Shown one piece after another: positions 50,810-61,566 of a DNA stretch of 64,000 bases; within the stretch, counting starts at the first letter, position 1, and each line of letters starts with the position of its first letter. The translations under genes were made by a program, and so were the position numbers. The stretch spans positions 3,410,001 through 3,474,000 of the forward strand of contig JAFEKX020000001.1 of assembly GCA_016893485.2 (NCBI GenBank). The letters run 5' to 3'. Origin of the DNA: Streptomyces sp. P3 (GTDB lineage: Bacteria > Actinomycetota > Actinomycetes > Streptomycetales > Streptomycetaceae). Below the pieces are notes generated by a model. That model saw only the letters and a list, made by a program, of their open reading frames with translations. It did not search any database and was not told the origin of the DNA.

Positions 50810-52683
50810 TCAGGCTTCGCGTGAGCCCGCGTACATTTCGTCGATCAGGTGCTTGTACTCGCGTTCCACCACCGGGCGCTTCAGTTTGAGGCTCGGGGTG
50901 ATTTCGCCGTGTTCCACGTCGAGGTCGCGGGGGAGGAGGCGGAACTTCTTGATGGTCTGCCAGCGTTGGAGGCCCTCGTTGAGTTCCTTGACGTAGGCGT
51001 CGACCATGGCGACCGTCGCGGGGGCGGCGACGACCTCGGCGTAGGACCTGCCCTCCAGGCCGTTCTCCTTGGCCCATTCGAGGATGGAGGGCTCGTCGAG
51101 GGAGATGAGGGCGGTACAGAAGTTCCGGTCGGCGCCGTGGACCAGGATGTTGGAGACGTAGGGGCAGACGGCCTTGAACTGGCCCTCGACCTCGGCGGGG
51201 GCGATGTACTTGCCGCCGGAGGTCTTGATGAGGTCCTTCTTGCGGTCCGTGATGCGGAGATAGCCGTCCGGGGAGAGTTCGCCGATGTCGCCGGTGTGGA
51301 ACCAGCCGTCGGACTCCAGGACCTCGGCGGTCTTCTCGGGAGGCCGTGGTAGCCCTCCATGATGCCGGGTCCGCGCAGCAGGATCTCGCCGTCGTCCGCG
51401 ATGCGCACCTCCGTGCCGGGCAGCGGCTTGCCGACCGTGCCGGTGCGGTAGGCCTCGCCGGGGTTGACGAAGGAGGCAGCGGAGGACTCGGTCAGGCCGT
51501 AGCCCTCGAGGATGTGGATGCCGGCACCGGCGAAGAAGTAGCCGATGTCGGGGGCGAGCGCGGCCGATCCGGAGACGCAGGCGCGCAGCTTGCCGCCGAA
51601 GGCCTCGCGGATCTTCGCGTAGACCAGCGCGTCGGCGACCTTGTGCTTGGCGGCGAGACCGAAGGGCGCGGTGGCGGTGCCGGTGCGGCGGAAGTTGTCC
51701 TGGGTGACCTTGGCGTACTCGCGGGCGACCTCGGCGGCCCACTGGAAGACCTTGTACTTGGAGGCGCCGCCGGCGCGGGCCTTGGCGGCGACCCCGTTGT
51801 AGACCTTCTCGAAGATGCGCGGGACGGCGGCCATGTACGTCGGCTGCACGATCGGCAGGTTCTCGATGATCTTGTCGACGCGGCCGTCGACGGCGGTGAC
51901 GTGGCCGATCTCGATGTGCCCGGAGGTGAGCACCTTGCCGAAGACGTGGGCGAGGGGCAGCCACAGGTACTGCACGTCGTCGGGGCCGAGGAGGCCGGTC
52001 GCGGCGATGGCCTTGGCGAGGTACGACCAGTTGTCGTGCGGGAGGCGGACGCCCTTGGGGCGGCCGGTCGTGCCCGAGGTGTAGATGATCGTCGCGAGCT
52101 GGTCCTTGGTGATGGCCGCGACCCGCTCCTTGATCAGGTCCGGGTTCTTCTCCAGGTACGCGGCGCCGCGCTGCTCCAGCTCGGCGAGGGTGAGCACCCA
52201 GTCGTCGGTCTCCACGCCGGTCGGGTCGATGACCACGACGTGCGTCAGCTCGGGCAGTTCGGCGCGCTTCTCCCGCGCCTTGGCGAGCTGGGTGGCGTCC
52301 TCCGCGATGAGGACCTTGCTGCCGGAGTCGGCGAGGATGAACGTCGACTCGTCGGCGTTGGTCTGCGGGTACACCGTGGTCGTGGCGGCGCCGGCGCAGA
52401 GGATGCCCAGGTCGGCGAGGATCCACTCGACGCGGGTGGCGGAGGCGAGCGCGACGCGCTCCTCGGGCTGTACGCCCAGTTCGATCAGACCGGCGGCGAT
52501 CGCGAAGACCTGCTCGGCGGACTGGGCCCAGGTCAGCGACTTCCATGCGTCGGGGCCCTCGCCTGAGGCCGCCGGTACCGGGTAGCGGTAGGCCTCCGCG
52601 TCCGGCGTGGCCGCCACCCGCTCCAGGAAGAGGCCCGCCACGGACGGCGGACGGTTCTCGATCAGGGTCTGTGTGTCGCTCAC
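50810..52683 (-). CDS. Long-chain fatty-acid-CoA ligase (FadD/AMP-binding)
   Basis: About 624 aa. Activates fatty acids via acyl-AMP. P-loop-like YTSGTTGRPKG, GYGLTESSAA, WFHTGDIGELSPDGYLRITDRKKDLIKTSGGKYIAP and the C-terminal catalytic Lys region TPSLKLKR. GTG start at 52681-52683. A missing C at ~51342 breaks it inside GYHGLPEKTAEVL. Transcribed toward the response regulator, convergent. Confidence 0.92.
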
Positions 52684-52996
52684 GACATCCTCCGGGCCCG
52701 CGACAGTGCGGCTGCTGGTGTTGCTGCGGCGGTTGGCTCAGTGCGGCTGGTGACTCAGTGTGGCTCGTGCCGCAGGGCGGCTGATAGCCCCTGTGACTGT
52801 TGTTTAACTCACGAGTAACTATGGGGCAGTGATCAGAGTAAGCCGCGACCGGCCGGTGCGTAAGGGGCGGTGGACGGTCACTTCCTCCGAGTCGGGACCA
52901 CGTCGTACGGACCCAGGACTCGGGGCCCGCCGCGCGACAGCGCAACGGGCCCCGTGAATCACCGGTCACCGTCCGGAATTTCGGTGTATACGGCCG
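52684..52996. other. Spacer upstream of acyl-CoA ligase
   Basis: Contains an AT-rich patch TTTAACTCACGAGTAACTAT near 52803-52822 with an imperfect dyad ACTC-AC-GAGT (52807-52816), probably promoter/operator DNA for the ligase gene. The 3' half lies downstream of lepA. No ORF with support. Confidence 0.35.
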
Positions 52997-54871
52997 CTAC
53001 TTCTTGCCCTTGGCCCCGCCACCGTTGTCGTCACTGGACAGCACCGCGATGAAGGCCTCCTGGGGAACCTCCACGGAACCCACCATCTTCATCCGCTTCT
53101 TGCCCTCCTTCTGCTTCTCCAGCAGCTTCCGCTTACGGGAGATGTCACCGCCGTAGCACTTGGCGAGGACGTCCTTGCGGATGGCGCGGATGGTCTCGCG
53201 GGCGATGACCCGGGAGCCGATCGCGGCCTGGATGGGCACCTCGAAGGCCTGGCGCGGGATCAGCTCGCGCAGCTTGGCGACCAGTCGCACGCCGTACGCG
53301 TAGGCCGCGTCCTTGTGCGTGATCGCCGAGAAGGCGTCCACCTTGTCGCCGTGCAGCAGGATGTCGACCTTGACCAGGCTGGACGTCACCTCGCCGGTGG
53401 GCTCGTAGTCCAGCGAGGCGTAGCCGCGGGTCTTGGACTTCAACTGGTCGAAGAAGTCGAAGACGATCTCCGCGAGGGGAAGCGTGTAGCGGATCTCGAC
53501 CCGGTCCTCGGAGAGGTAGTCCATGCCGAGCAGGGTGCCGCGCCGGGTCTGGCACAGCTCCATGATCGAGCCGATGAACTCCGACGGCGCGAGGATCGTC
53601 GCGCGCACGACGGGCTCGTAGACCTTGTCGATCTTCCCCTCGGGGAACTCGCTCGGGTTGGTGACGATGTGCTCGCTGCCGTCCTCCATGTCGACCCGGT
53701 ACACCACGTTCGGTGCGGTCGCGATGAGGTCGAGCCCGAACTCGCGCTCCAGCCGCTCCCGGATCACGTCCAGGTGCAGCAGGCCGAGGAAGCCGACGCG
53801 GAAGCCGAAGCCGAGGGCGGCGGAGGTCTCCGGCTCGTAGACCAGGGCGGCGTCGTTGAGCTGGAGCTTGTCGAGGGCCTCGCGCAGCTCCGGGTAGTCG
53901 GACCCGTCCAGCGGGTACAGGCCCGAGAAGACCATCGGCTTCGGGTCCTTGTAGCCGCCGAGCGCCTCGGTCGCGCCCTGGTGCAGGGTGGTGATCGTGT
54001 CACCGACCTTGGACTGGCGGACGTCCTTCACCCCGGTGATCAGATAGCCGACCTCGCCGACCCCGAGACCGTCCGCGCCGAGCATCTCCGGCGAGTTGGT
54101 GCCGATCTCCAGCAGCTCGTGCGTGGCGTTCGTCGACATCATCCGGATGCGCTCGCGCTTGGTGAGCTGACCGTCGATGACACGGATGTACGTCACGACG
54201 CCCCGGTAGGAGTCGTAGACGGAGTCGAAGATCATGGCGCGGGCGGGCGCGTCGGCGTTCCCGACAGGCGCCGGGATCTCCTTGACGACCTTGTTCAGCA
54301 GCGCGTCGACACCGATACCGGTCTTCGCGGACACCCGCAGCACGTCGTCGGGCTCGCAGCCGACGAGGTTGGCCAGCTCCTCGGCGAACTTCTCGGGCTG
54401 CGCGGCCGGCAGGTCGATCTTGTTCAGTACGGGGATGATCGTGAGGTCGTTCTCCATCGCCAGGTAGAGGTTGGCGAGGGTCTGGGCCTCGATGCCCTGG
54501 GCGGCGTCCACGAGCAGCACGGTGCCCTCGCAGGCGGCGAGCGACCGCGAGACCTCGTACGTGAAGTCGACGTGTCCCGGGGTGTCGATCATGTTGAGGA
54601 TGTGGGTACTGCCCTTGTCGGCCCCTTCGGTGGGGGCCCAGGGCAGACGCACCGCCTGGGACTTGATCGTGATGCCGCGCTCGCGCTCGATGTCCATGCG
54701 GTCGAGGTACTGAGCACGCATCTGCCGCTGGTCGACCACTCCGGTCAGCTGGAGCATCCGGTCGGCGAGCGTGGACTTGCCGTGGTCGATGTGCGCGATG
54801 ATGCAGAAATTGCGGATCAACGCCGGGTCGGTACGGCTCGGCTCGGGCACATGGCTGGGGATCGCGGGCAC
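52997..54871 (-). CDS. lepA: Elongation factor 4 (LepA)
   Basis: 624 aa, unbroken. G1 [10 protein letters not shown]2 [14 protein letters not shown]3 DTPGHVDF, G4 NKIDLP, then the LepA-specific C-terminal domain ([25 protein letters not shown]). Ribosomal GTPase promoting back-translocation or subunit biogenesis. GTG start 54869-54871 ([27 protein letters not shown]). The frame remains open upstream to 55384 through G-rich spacer, giving a Pro/Arg-rich nonsense extension. Divergent from rpsT. Confidence 0.96.
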   Translation of the reverse strand: MPAIPSHVPEPSRTDPALIRNFCIIAHIDHGKSTLADRMLQLTGVVDQRQMRAQYLDRMDIERERGITIKSQAVRLPWAPTEGADKGSTHILNMIDTPGHVDFTYEVSRSLAACEGTVLLVDAAQGIEAQTLANLYLAMENDLTIIPVLNKIDLPAAQPEKFAEELANLVGCEPDDVLRVSAKTGIGVDALLNKVVKEIPAPVGNADAPARAMIFDSVYDSYRGVVTYIRVIDGQLTKRERIRMMSTNATHELLEIGTNSPEMLGADGLGVGEVGYLITGVKDVRQSKVGDTITTLHQGATEALGGYKDPKPMVFSGLYPLDGSDYPELREALDKLQLNDAALVYEPETSAALGFGFRVGFLGLLHLDVIRERLEREFGLDLIATAPNVVYRVDMEDGSEHIVTNPSEFPEGKIDKVYEPVVRATILAPSEFIGSIMELCQTRRGTLLGMDYLSEDRVEIRYTLPLAEIVFDFFDQLKSKTRGYASLDYEPTGEVTSSLVKVDILLHGDKVDAFSAITHKDAAYAYGVRLVAKLRELIPRQAFEVPIQAAIGSRVIARETIRAIRKDVLAKCYGGDISRKRKLLEKQKEGKKRMKMVGSVEVPQEAFIAVLSSDDNGGGAKGKK

Positions 54872-55447
54872 GCAGGGTCCTGATTCTTGAGGCGTCCGCA
54901 GTGTCTGCGGTCTCGGGTCGGATCTATACGTAGGCTCCATCGTCCCACGCGCGGGAGGTGCGGTCCGGTTTGGGCCGGTGCGGGTGGGTGAGTGTGGGGG
55001 TCGGGGGCGGTTTCGGGGGTGGGGTCGGGGGCGGGGCGGGTTTCGGGGGTGGGCTTGGGGGGCGGTTCCGGGGTGGAGTCGGGGCGGGCGGTTTCGGGGC
55101 AAGCCCGGGTGGGCGGTTTCGGAGATGGGCTTGGTGTTCGGGGCCGCGCGGAGTGTGGTTCGGGAGGTCCGGGGCTGCTCGGAGATCGACTTGGTGGCCC
55201 GGCTGGGTCCGGCATGCAGGGGGTGCGGTCGGGTCGAGGCGGTGCGCTCGGGGCGGTGCGGTCGGGTGCGGTCGGGGCGGTGCGGGAGGGGCACCGGTGG
55301 CCTCCCGGGGACCGGTTTGGGTGGGCCGGTGGGCGGCTGGTAACCTGGGCGACTGTGTCTCTTGCCTCTCGGCACGAGGCTCACCCCAAGAAAATCATCG
55401 GCCCGGGACCCGTGCGGCCCCGTGCCAGAACCTGCAAAGGCTCATTC
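54872..55447. other. Long G-rich low-complexity spacer between lepA and rpsT
   Basis: About 575 bases. From 54960 to ~55330 the plus strand is dominated by G-runs (GGGGGTCGGGGGCGG, TTTCGGGGGTGGGG) in degenerate GGTTTCGGGG/GGTGCGG repeats. It is able to form G-quadruplexes and gives long open frames on both strands with no protein signature. The rpsT promoter is expected in the last ~100 bases (GGTAACCTGGGCGACTGTG). Confidence 0.6.
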
Positions 55448-55714
55448 GTGGCGAACATCAAGTCCCAGATCAAGCGGATCAAGACCAACGAGAAGGCTCG
55501 GCTGCGCAACAAGGCCGTCAAGTCCTCCCTGAAGACCGCGATCCGCAAGGCCCGCGAAGCCGCTGCCGCGGGTGACGTCGAGAAGGCCACCGAGTACCAG
55601 CGCGCTGCCGCGCGTCAGCTCGACAAGGCCGTCGCGAAGGGCGTCATCCACAAGAACCAGGCCGCCAACAAGAAGTCGGCGCTTGCTTCCAAGGTCACCG
55701 CGCTCAAGGGCTGA
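55448..55714 (+). CDS. rpsT: Ribosomal protein S20
   Basis: 88 aa, unbroken. [34 protein letters not shown] start and the C-terminal [12 protein letters not shown] are characteristic. Helical bundle protein of the 30S body. GTG start at 55448; AAAGG about 8 bases upstream. S20 next to lepA and holA is the usual actinobacterial order. Confidence 0.97.
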   Translation: MANIKSQIKRIKTNEKARLRNKAVKSSLKTAIRKAREAAAAGDVEKATEYQRAAARQLDKAVAKGVIHKNQAANKKSALASKVTALKG

Positions 55715-55896
55715 TCCTCCGCACTTGCCTCGGCCCGCGCTCGCGCGGACCGGACCAGTAGCAATCCACCGTGAGGACCATATCGAGCCCTCTACCTCGA
55801 TTCACGGACAGACATCGTGGTCGCCACGCCACGTACAGTGCCCCGGACCCACTTCGGGGGCATTGCTGTGTCCGCCCCCTGTACGGACGGGTCTCC

Positions 55897-55970
55897 GCTA
55901 CGACAGTCCCCGCGCCGAGGTTCCGCTACGACTGTCCCCGCGACCAGGTGTTACGACTGTCCCCGTGACC
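55897..55970. repeat. Triplicate 20-bp direct repeat at holA 3' end
   Basis: GCTACGACAGTCCCCGCGCC (55897-55916), GCTACGACTGTCCCCGCGAC (55925-55944), TTACGACTGTCCCCGTGACC (55951-55970). Spacing 26-28 bases. The third copy contains the holA stop codon. Confidence 0.7.
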
Positions 55971-56938
55971 GGGCCGCCCGGGCGATCGTGACGACCGCCT
56001 TCTCCAGCGCGTACTCCGGGTCGTCTCCCCGCCCTTCACTCCCGCGTCCGCCTCGGCCACCGCGCGCAGCGCGACGGAGACCGCGTCCGGTGTCCAGCCC
56101 CGCATCTGCTGCCGCACCCGGTCGATCTTCCACGGCGGCATCCCCAGCTCACGCGCCAGATCCGCCGGCCGCCCCCGCGCGCGGAGGACAGCTTCCCGAT
56201 CGCCCGCACGCCCTGTGCCAACGCACTGGTGATCAGCACCGGCGCGACCCCGGTGGACAGCGACCAGCGCAGCGCCTCCAGCGCCTCCGCCGCGCGGCCC
56301 TCCACGGCCCGGTCCGCGACCGTGAAGCTCGACGCCTCGGCCCGGCCCGTGTAGTACCGGCCGACGACCGCCTCGTCGATGCTGCCCTCGATATCGGCGA
56401 CCAACTGGGAGACGGCCGACGCCAGTTCCCGCAGATCACTGCCGATGGAGTCGACGAGCGCCTGGCAGGCCTCCGGCGTGGCCGATCTCCCGGTCGCCCG
56501 GAACTCGCCCCGCACGAACGCCAGCCGGTCCGCCGGCTTCGTCATCTTCGGGCAGGCCACCTCCCGCGCCCCCGCCTTGCGCGCGGCGTCGAGCAGCGCC
56601 TTGCCCTTGACTCCGCCCGCGTGCAGCAGCACGAGGGTGATCTCCTCGGCGGGCGCCCCGAGATACCCCTTCACATCCTTGACCGTGTCAGCGGACAGGT
56701 CCTGCGCATTGCGTACGACCACGACCTTCCGCTCCGCGAAGAGCGAGGGACTCGTCAACTCGGCGAGCGTGCCGGGCTGCAACTGGTCCGAGCTGAGGTC
56801 ACGTACGTCCGTGTCGGCGTCGGCGGCCCGAGCGGCGGCCACCACCTCCTGCACGGCACGGTCGAGCAGAAGGTCCTCCTGGCCCACGGCAAGCGTCACC
56901 GGGGCGAGAGGGTCGTCATTCGCAGTCTTCCTGGCCAT
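55951..56938 (-). CDS. holA: DNA polymerase III delta subunit
   Basis: About 329 aa. Clamp-loader delta: DPLAPVTLAVGQEDLLLDRAV start, ELTSPSLFAERKVVVVRNAQ and GSDLRELASAVSQL, with the C-terminal collar (LARELGMPPWKIDRVRQQMRGW). It opens the sliding clamp. Missing G's near 56180 (ARGGRPADLAREL) and 56032 (before DDPEYALEKAV). The end is ARSRGQS with TAA at 55951. ATG at 56938 (another at 56950). Convergent with rpsT. Confidence 0.93.
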
Positions 56939-57541
56939 TGCGTAAAGCATCGCATGGGGACTGACAACGCGGGTCGGGTGGCGGGTGCGAGGGGGTTGGA
57001 CGGGGTGAGGGGGCGGGCTCGGGTGCGGGGGGGTCGGGTGCGCGGGGGTCGGGCTCGGGCGCGGAGCCGGGTGCGGGTCCGGCTGCCCGTGCGGGGGGGG
57101 TCGGGCTCGGGCGCGGAGCCAGGTGCGGGCTCAAGACGCGGGACCGGCTGCGCGTGCGGGGGCGGGCTCGAGGCGCGCGCGGCTTCGGGGTCGAGGTGCG
57201 GGCTCGGGTACGCGTGCGGGGGTTGGGTGGGTGCGCGCCGCGGGCCAAGGCCCCGGGGGCAGACTCGGGTGCGCATGCAGGGCCAGGCTCAGGCGCACGG
57301 GGCTGGGGCCCGGGGCAGACTCCGGTGCGCGTTCAGGGCCGGGCTCAGGCGCGCGGGGCTGTTTGCGGAGTCGGGCTCGGGCGCTATTGCAGGGCCGGAG
57401 TCAGACTCGGGTGGTCGTGCGGGTTCGGGATCGGGTCGGGTTCGAGTGCGAGGCCGACCGGAGAACCGATGAGCCCGGCCCTAGAACAGGGAGCGAGCCG
57501 GCCGCAAAGGGGTGCGACTCCGACCGTGGAATCCACCTCCC
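56939..57541. other. Long G-rich repetitive spacer upstream of holA
   Basis: About 600 bases. From 56960 to ~57470 a degenerate unit resembling GGGTCGGGCTCGGGCGCGGAGCC(G/A)GGTGCGGG recurs many times on the plus strand. It is strongly G-rich on one strand and capable of G-quadruplex formation. Long open frames here have arginine/glycine-only composition and no signature. It separates holA from the operon ending at 57542. Confidence 0.6.
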
Positions 57542-57787
57542 CTACGGCTCCTCGCGCCAGCCGTCCCACTCCCCCGCGAAGGCATCCAACTCGCCCGGGT
57601 CGAGGCGGGCGTGCTCGTCGCGCAGGACCAGGAGCCACTGGGCGTCCTCGGCGTCGTCCTCGCCGGCCAGGGCGTCACGAACCAACTGGGGTTCCTCGTC
57701 GAGCCGGAACCGCTCCCCGAGTGCCTCGGCCGCCTCCTGGGCCGCGTCACGGTCGGGCAGCACCAGCACATGTCTCACATCGCTCAC
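57542..57787 (-). CDS. Small conserved-looking protein of unknown function
   Basis: 81 aa from GTG at 57785-57787 (MSDVRHVLVLPDRDAAQEAAEAL), unbroken. Acidic, no signal peptide or TM. The pattern of a beta strand, long helix, DEEPQLVRDALAGEDDAEDAQWLLVL strand pair and C-terminal helix resembles small ferredoxin-like proteins such as RNase E inhibitor RraB, but the similarity is too weak to name it. It follows the NAT gene by 12 bases and is the last gene of the comEA operon. Confidence 0.65.
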   Translation of the reverse strand: MSDVRHVLVLPDRDAAQEAAEALGERFRLDEEPQLVRDALAGEDDAEDAQWLLVLRDEHARLDPGELDAFAGEWDGWREEP

Positions 57788-57799
57788 ACGGGATATTTT

Positions 57800-58584
57800 C
57801 TACCCCCGCTTCCGCACCTCCGGAACCGACCCCAGCTCGATCCCGAACCGGTCCCGGTACACCTCCAACACCTCGTCGTCCGTGGTCAGTTCACGTACGT
57901 CCCGCGCGCCCTCCTCGTTGGTCTCCGTGAGGGTCCGGCCGGAGAGCGTGATCCTTCCGCCGTCCTCCAGAAGCCGGGAGCAGACCAGGGACTGGGTGAA
58001 GTGGGAGGCCGGTGACGTGCTGTGCCACCACGCGCCGGCCACGAAGTCGGCGAGCTCCCGCGGCCGAAGTTCCAGGCGGTACTGCGGCATGCCGTCGTGG
58101 ACGACGTCCAGGTCGAGGCCCACCTCGACCAGCGTGAACGTACCGCCCGGGTCCGGCTGCGCACCCCGTTCCGCGAACGCCAGCGGATAGTGACTGTGCT
58201 TGCCGAAACCGACGTCGGCCAACCACACGCTCCCATCCGCCGTCCCCACCCTCAACGCGAGGTGGTCGTACGGGATGCCGAGCCGCCCCGCGTCCCCGTG
58301 CACCCGCGCGGCGAGCGGGTGACCTCGAAGCCCAGGGCGGTGAGCAACGCCCCGAAGGCGCCGTTGAGTTCGTAGCAGAACCCGCCCCTGCGCGCGCCCA
58401 CCACCTTGTCCAGCAGCCGGTTCTCGTTCAGCACGATCTCCTCGCCCAGATGGACCGAGAGGTTCTCGAAGGGCACGGTCCGCAGATGGTGCAGCTGCAA
58501 CTCGCGCAGGGCGTCGGCGGTGGGCGCGGATGGGCGGGCGAGGCCCAGGCGGTGCAGGTAGGCGTCGGTCTGTGCGGGGTTCAT
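57800..58584 (-). CDS. nat: Arylamine N-acetyltransferase
   Basis: About 261 aa. Catalytic triad Cys70 (RRGGFCYELN), His in YDHLALRV and Asp in LADVGFG. N-terminal helical bundle with LHHLRTVPFENLSVHLG. Transfers acetyl from acetyl-CoA to arylamines; in actinomycetes members also act on ansamycin precursors and cholesterol-derived thioesters. A missing C near 58318 breaks it (TRLAARVHGDAGRLG). ATG overlaps the stop of the small ORF upstream. Confidence 0.9.
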
Positions 58585-58847
58585 GCCCCCAGTCTCACTC
58601 CGGGGCGAGGGCTTCGCCCAGGGCGATGACCAAGCGGACGACCAGGCGGACGACCAGGCGGACGACCAGTTGGCACCGCCACGACGCGGGTGCGGTCGCC
58701 GATGATCCGGTTGAGGTGGTGGACGCCGGGTCCCAGGTCCATGGCGCGGGTGAGGAGCGGTCGGTCGGCGGTGTCATCGGTGCGCGGGGCCTCGGCGGCG
58801 GCGAAAAGCGTCGTGCCGGTAGCCCCGCGCCCCACCCGTTCCCTCAC
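58581..58847 (-). CDS. Small ORF coupled to comEC and nat
   Basis: 88 aa, MRERVGRGATGTTLFAAAEAP start. No family recognised. Both ends are translationally coupled: its GTG overlaps the comEC stop (GTGA) and its TGA overlaps the nat ATG (ATGA), which argues that it is a real gene. The C-terminal third is an Arg/Pro/Gly repeat (GRPPGRPPGRPLGHRPG) encoded by a 12-bp tandem repeat. It may be a degraded remnant kept for coupling. Confidence 0.5.
   Translation of the reverse strand: MRERVGRGATGTTLFAAAEAPRTDDTADRPLLTRAMDLGPGVHHLNRIIGDRTRVVAVPTGRPPGRPPGRPLGHRPGRSPRPGVRLGA
58628..58669. repeat. 12-bp tandem repeat, 3.5 copies
   Basis: GACCAAGCGGAC, GACCAGGCGGAC, GACCAGGCGGAC, GACCAG in tandem, inside the small ORF; encodes Arg-Pro-Pro-Gly units on the minus strand. 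Confidence 0.8.
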
Positions 58848-61566
58848 CCCCGTATCACCCGCAACCCCTCCCCGCTTCCGCCGACCGCCAACGCCCCGTC
58901 CTCATCCGTGCGCAGCACCACCGCACCCATGGCCCGCAGCGCCCCGACCGTGCTCGGGGCGGGGTGACCGTAGACGTTGTGCTCGCCGCAGGAGATCAGC
59001 GCGAGGCGCGGGGCCACTCTGCGTATCAGGTCCGGGTCCTGATAGGCCGAGCCGTGGTGGGCGACTTTGAGTACGTCCACGTTGCCCAGCAGCGCGGCCG
59101 CCGGCGACCTCAACAGCTCCTGCTGGGCCGGGGGTTCGAGGTCTCCGAGCAGCAGCAGCCGTAGCCCGGCCGTCCTTACCAGCAGGGCGATGCTGGCGTC
59201 GTTCGGCCCGTCCGGGTCCGGCGCCAGGTGCTGTGAGGGCGGTGGGGGCCACAGCACCTGCCAGGCCAGTGGGCCGGTGCGTCGCTCCTCGCCGGCCACG
59301 GCCCGGGTGATCGGGATGTGCCGTTCTGCCGCCGCCCTCCGGACGAACTCGACCTGGTCCGCGGGTTCTTCGAAGGACGTCGTCTCGATCGCGCCCACCG
59401 AACGGCCCCGCAACACCCCGGGCAGCCCTGCCACATGGTCGGCGTGGAAGTGGGTCAGCACGACGAGCGGGATCCTGGTGATGCCGAGCGTGCGCAGACA
59501 CTGGTCGACCGGCTTCGGATCGGGTCCGGCGTCCACGACCACGCCGGTGCCCTTGCCCGCCGCGAGCACCGTCGCGTCCCCCTGCCCGACGTCACACATC
59601 GCGAACCGCCAACCCGGCGGCGGCCACCCCGTGATGACCCGGGTCAACGGCGCCGGCGCCACCACGATCAGGAGCAGTACGAAGCCGCAGACCCCGCACA
59701 GCCAGGGGTACTTCACCAGCCGCCGCCCGACCAGCGCGAGGGCCGCGACCGCCACGGCGAGCAGCAGCGCCCCGGTCCAACTCCCCGGCCAGTCCACTCC
59801 CCACCGGGCAGCGCCGCACCGGTCCGCGCGACGTCCGCGATCCACCCCGTGGGCCAACTCGCGCCCCACGCAAGCACCTTCGCCACCGGCATCGCCAGCG
59901 GTGCCACCGCCAGCGCCGCGAAACCCAACACCGTGGCCGGTGCGACCGCGATCTCCGCGAGCAGATTGCACGGCACCGCCACCAGACTGACCCGCGCCGA
60001 CAGCACGGCCACGACCGGCGCGCACAACGCCTGCGCGGCAGCGGCGGTGGCCAGCGCCTCGGCCAACCGCGGCGGAACCCTGTGCCGCCGCAACGTCTCG
60101 CTCCAGCGCGGCGCGAGCGTGAGCAGGGCGCCGGTCGCCAGCACGGACAGCAGGAATCCGTAACTCCGGGCCAGCCACGGGTCGTAGAGCACCAGCAGCA
60201 GGATGGCCGTCGCCAGTGCCGGGATCAGTGTTCTGCGGCGCCCGGTCGCGAGGGCGAGCAGCGCTACCGCTCCGCAGGCCGCGGCCCGCAGCACGCTCGG
60301 GTCGGGGCGGCACACGACGACGAAGCCGAGCGTGAGCATCCCGCCGAGCAGTGCGGTCGCCCGGAGGGAGATGCCGAGGCGCGGTGCCAGACCCTGGCGT
60401 TCGATGTGCTGGGCGAGGCCCGGTGGGCCGATGAGGAGGGCGAGCAGGATGGTGAGGTTGCTTCCGGACACGGCGAGGGTGTGCGCGAGGTCCGTCTCCT
60501 TGAACGCCTCGTCCAACTCGGGTGTGATCCGCGCGGTGTCCCCGACTACCAGCCCCGGCAGCAATGCCCGCGCATCACCCGGCAATCCATCGGTGGCCTC
60601 ACGCAACCCGGCCCGCAACCGCCCCGCGAACCGCTGCGCCCCGGACGGCGCCCCCCACCACCTCCGGCGCCGGCTGGTTCCGCACCCGGAGCACGGCCGC
60701 GACCCGGTCCCCGCTCGTCAGTGAGGGTGCCAGTCGCGCGGTCACCTTGACTCGTGTGGAGGGAAGCAGCCCGAGCCAGGGCGAGCGTTCCGGCCGGCGA
60801 CGGGAATCCCCCTTCGTGCCCCCGCCCTTGGTGGACGAGCCCGGGTCGACGATCAACAGCACCGGCGCCCGCGTCTCCACGACCGTCCCGTCCATCTCCT
60901 CGACCCGCCGCACCTCGGCCTCGACCAGCACGGAGACCGGAGCCGCGTGATCCCCACTGATCCGGGGCCGGGTCAGCCGTGGATCGGAACCGACCTCCAC
61001 CTCCGCGGTCACGATCGCGTACTCCCGCGCCAACTCGGGCACCGGACCGCGCCGCAGATCCGCCCCGTGCAGCCCGGCGGAGGCCGCGGCCGCGGCGACG
61101 GGAGAAGCAGGGCGGCGATCGAGACGCGGGGCCAGGTGGCGTGTCTCCTTGGGGGCTGTCGCCATATGGGCTGCCTTCGTGTGGTCGGTCGCTGTGTGGA
61201 CTGGGGCTGTGTGGGCTGCCTCCACGTGGTCCGTCGTTGTGTGGGCTGTGGCCGTGTGGGCTGCCTCCATGTGGCCCGTCGTGTCGTCAGCAGCAGCACG
61301 AGCGCCACCACCAGAGCTGCGAGCGCTACTCCCGTGACCCACGCCGGTGACGCGTCGAGGGCCAGTGCCGCCGTCGCCCAGGCGGCGAGTGCGGGCGGTA
61401 CGAGTCGTAGGTCTGTCGGTCCTTCCTGCTCGGGGTGGGCCGTACCCAGCTGGTTGCCGGAGGTGGCGTGCACGGTCCGGCGGGGCGGTGCGGGGATGTC
61501 GTCCTGTGCCGTGCGGCGAGGGGGCGCGGGCTCTGGCCCGGGTGAGACGTCCTGGACCCGGGTCAT
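58844..61566 (-). CDS. comEC: ComEC/Rec2 competence DNA channel
   Basis: About 907 aa. N-terminal membrane helices and an OB-fold (DUF4131: IVTAEVEVGSDPRLTRPRISGDHAAPVSVLVEAEVRRVEEMDG), the competence domain with many TMs (LAHTLAVSGSNLTILLAL, LYDPWLARSYGFLLSVLATGAL), and a C-terminal metallo-beta-lactamase nuclease domain (CDVGQGDATVL, LTHFHADHVAGLP, LKVAHHGSAYQD). Imports single-stranded DNA. Missing bases near 61100 and 59800 and an extra G near 60655; corrected, the length is a whole number of codons. Residues ~100-140, between two early TMs, are a pentapeptide-repeat insert. ATG overlaps the comEA stop. Confidence 0.92.
61164..61281. repeat. 45-bp tandem repeat (built of 15-bp units) in comEC
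   Basis: Units at 61164-61208, 61209-61253 and 61254-61281 (partial). Each is three related 15-mers such as GTGTGGGCTGCCTCC, ACGTGGTCCGTCGTT and GTGTGGGCTGTGGCC. They encode RQPTR/PQPTQ/RRTTW-type pentapeptides in comEC. Confidence 0.85.

Noticed and set aside
54872..55384. N-terminal extension of LepA rich in Pro/Arg
   Set aside because: Encoded by the G-rich spacer, no homology, and the normal LepA start is at 54871.
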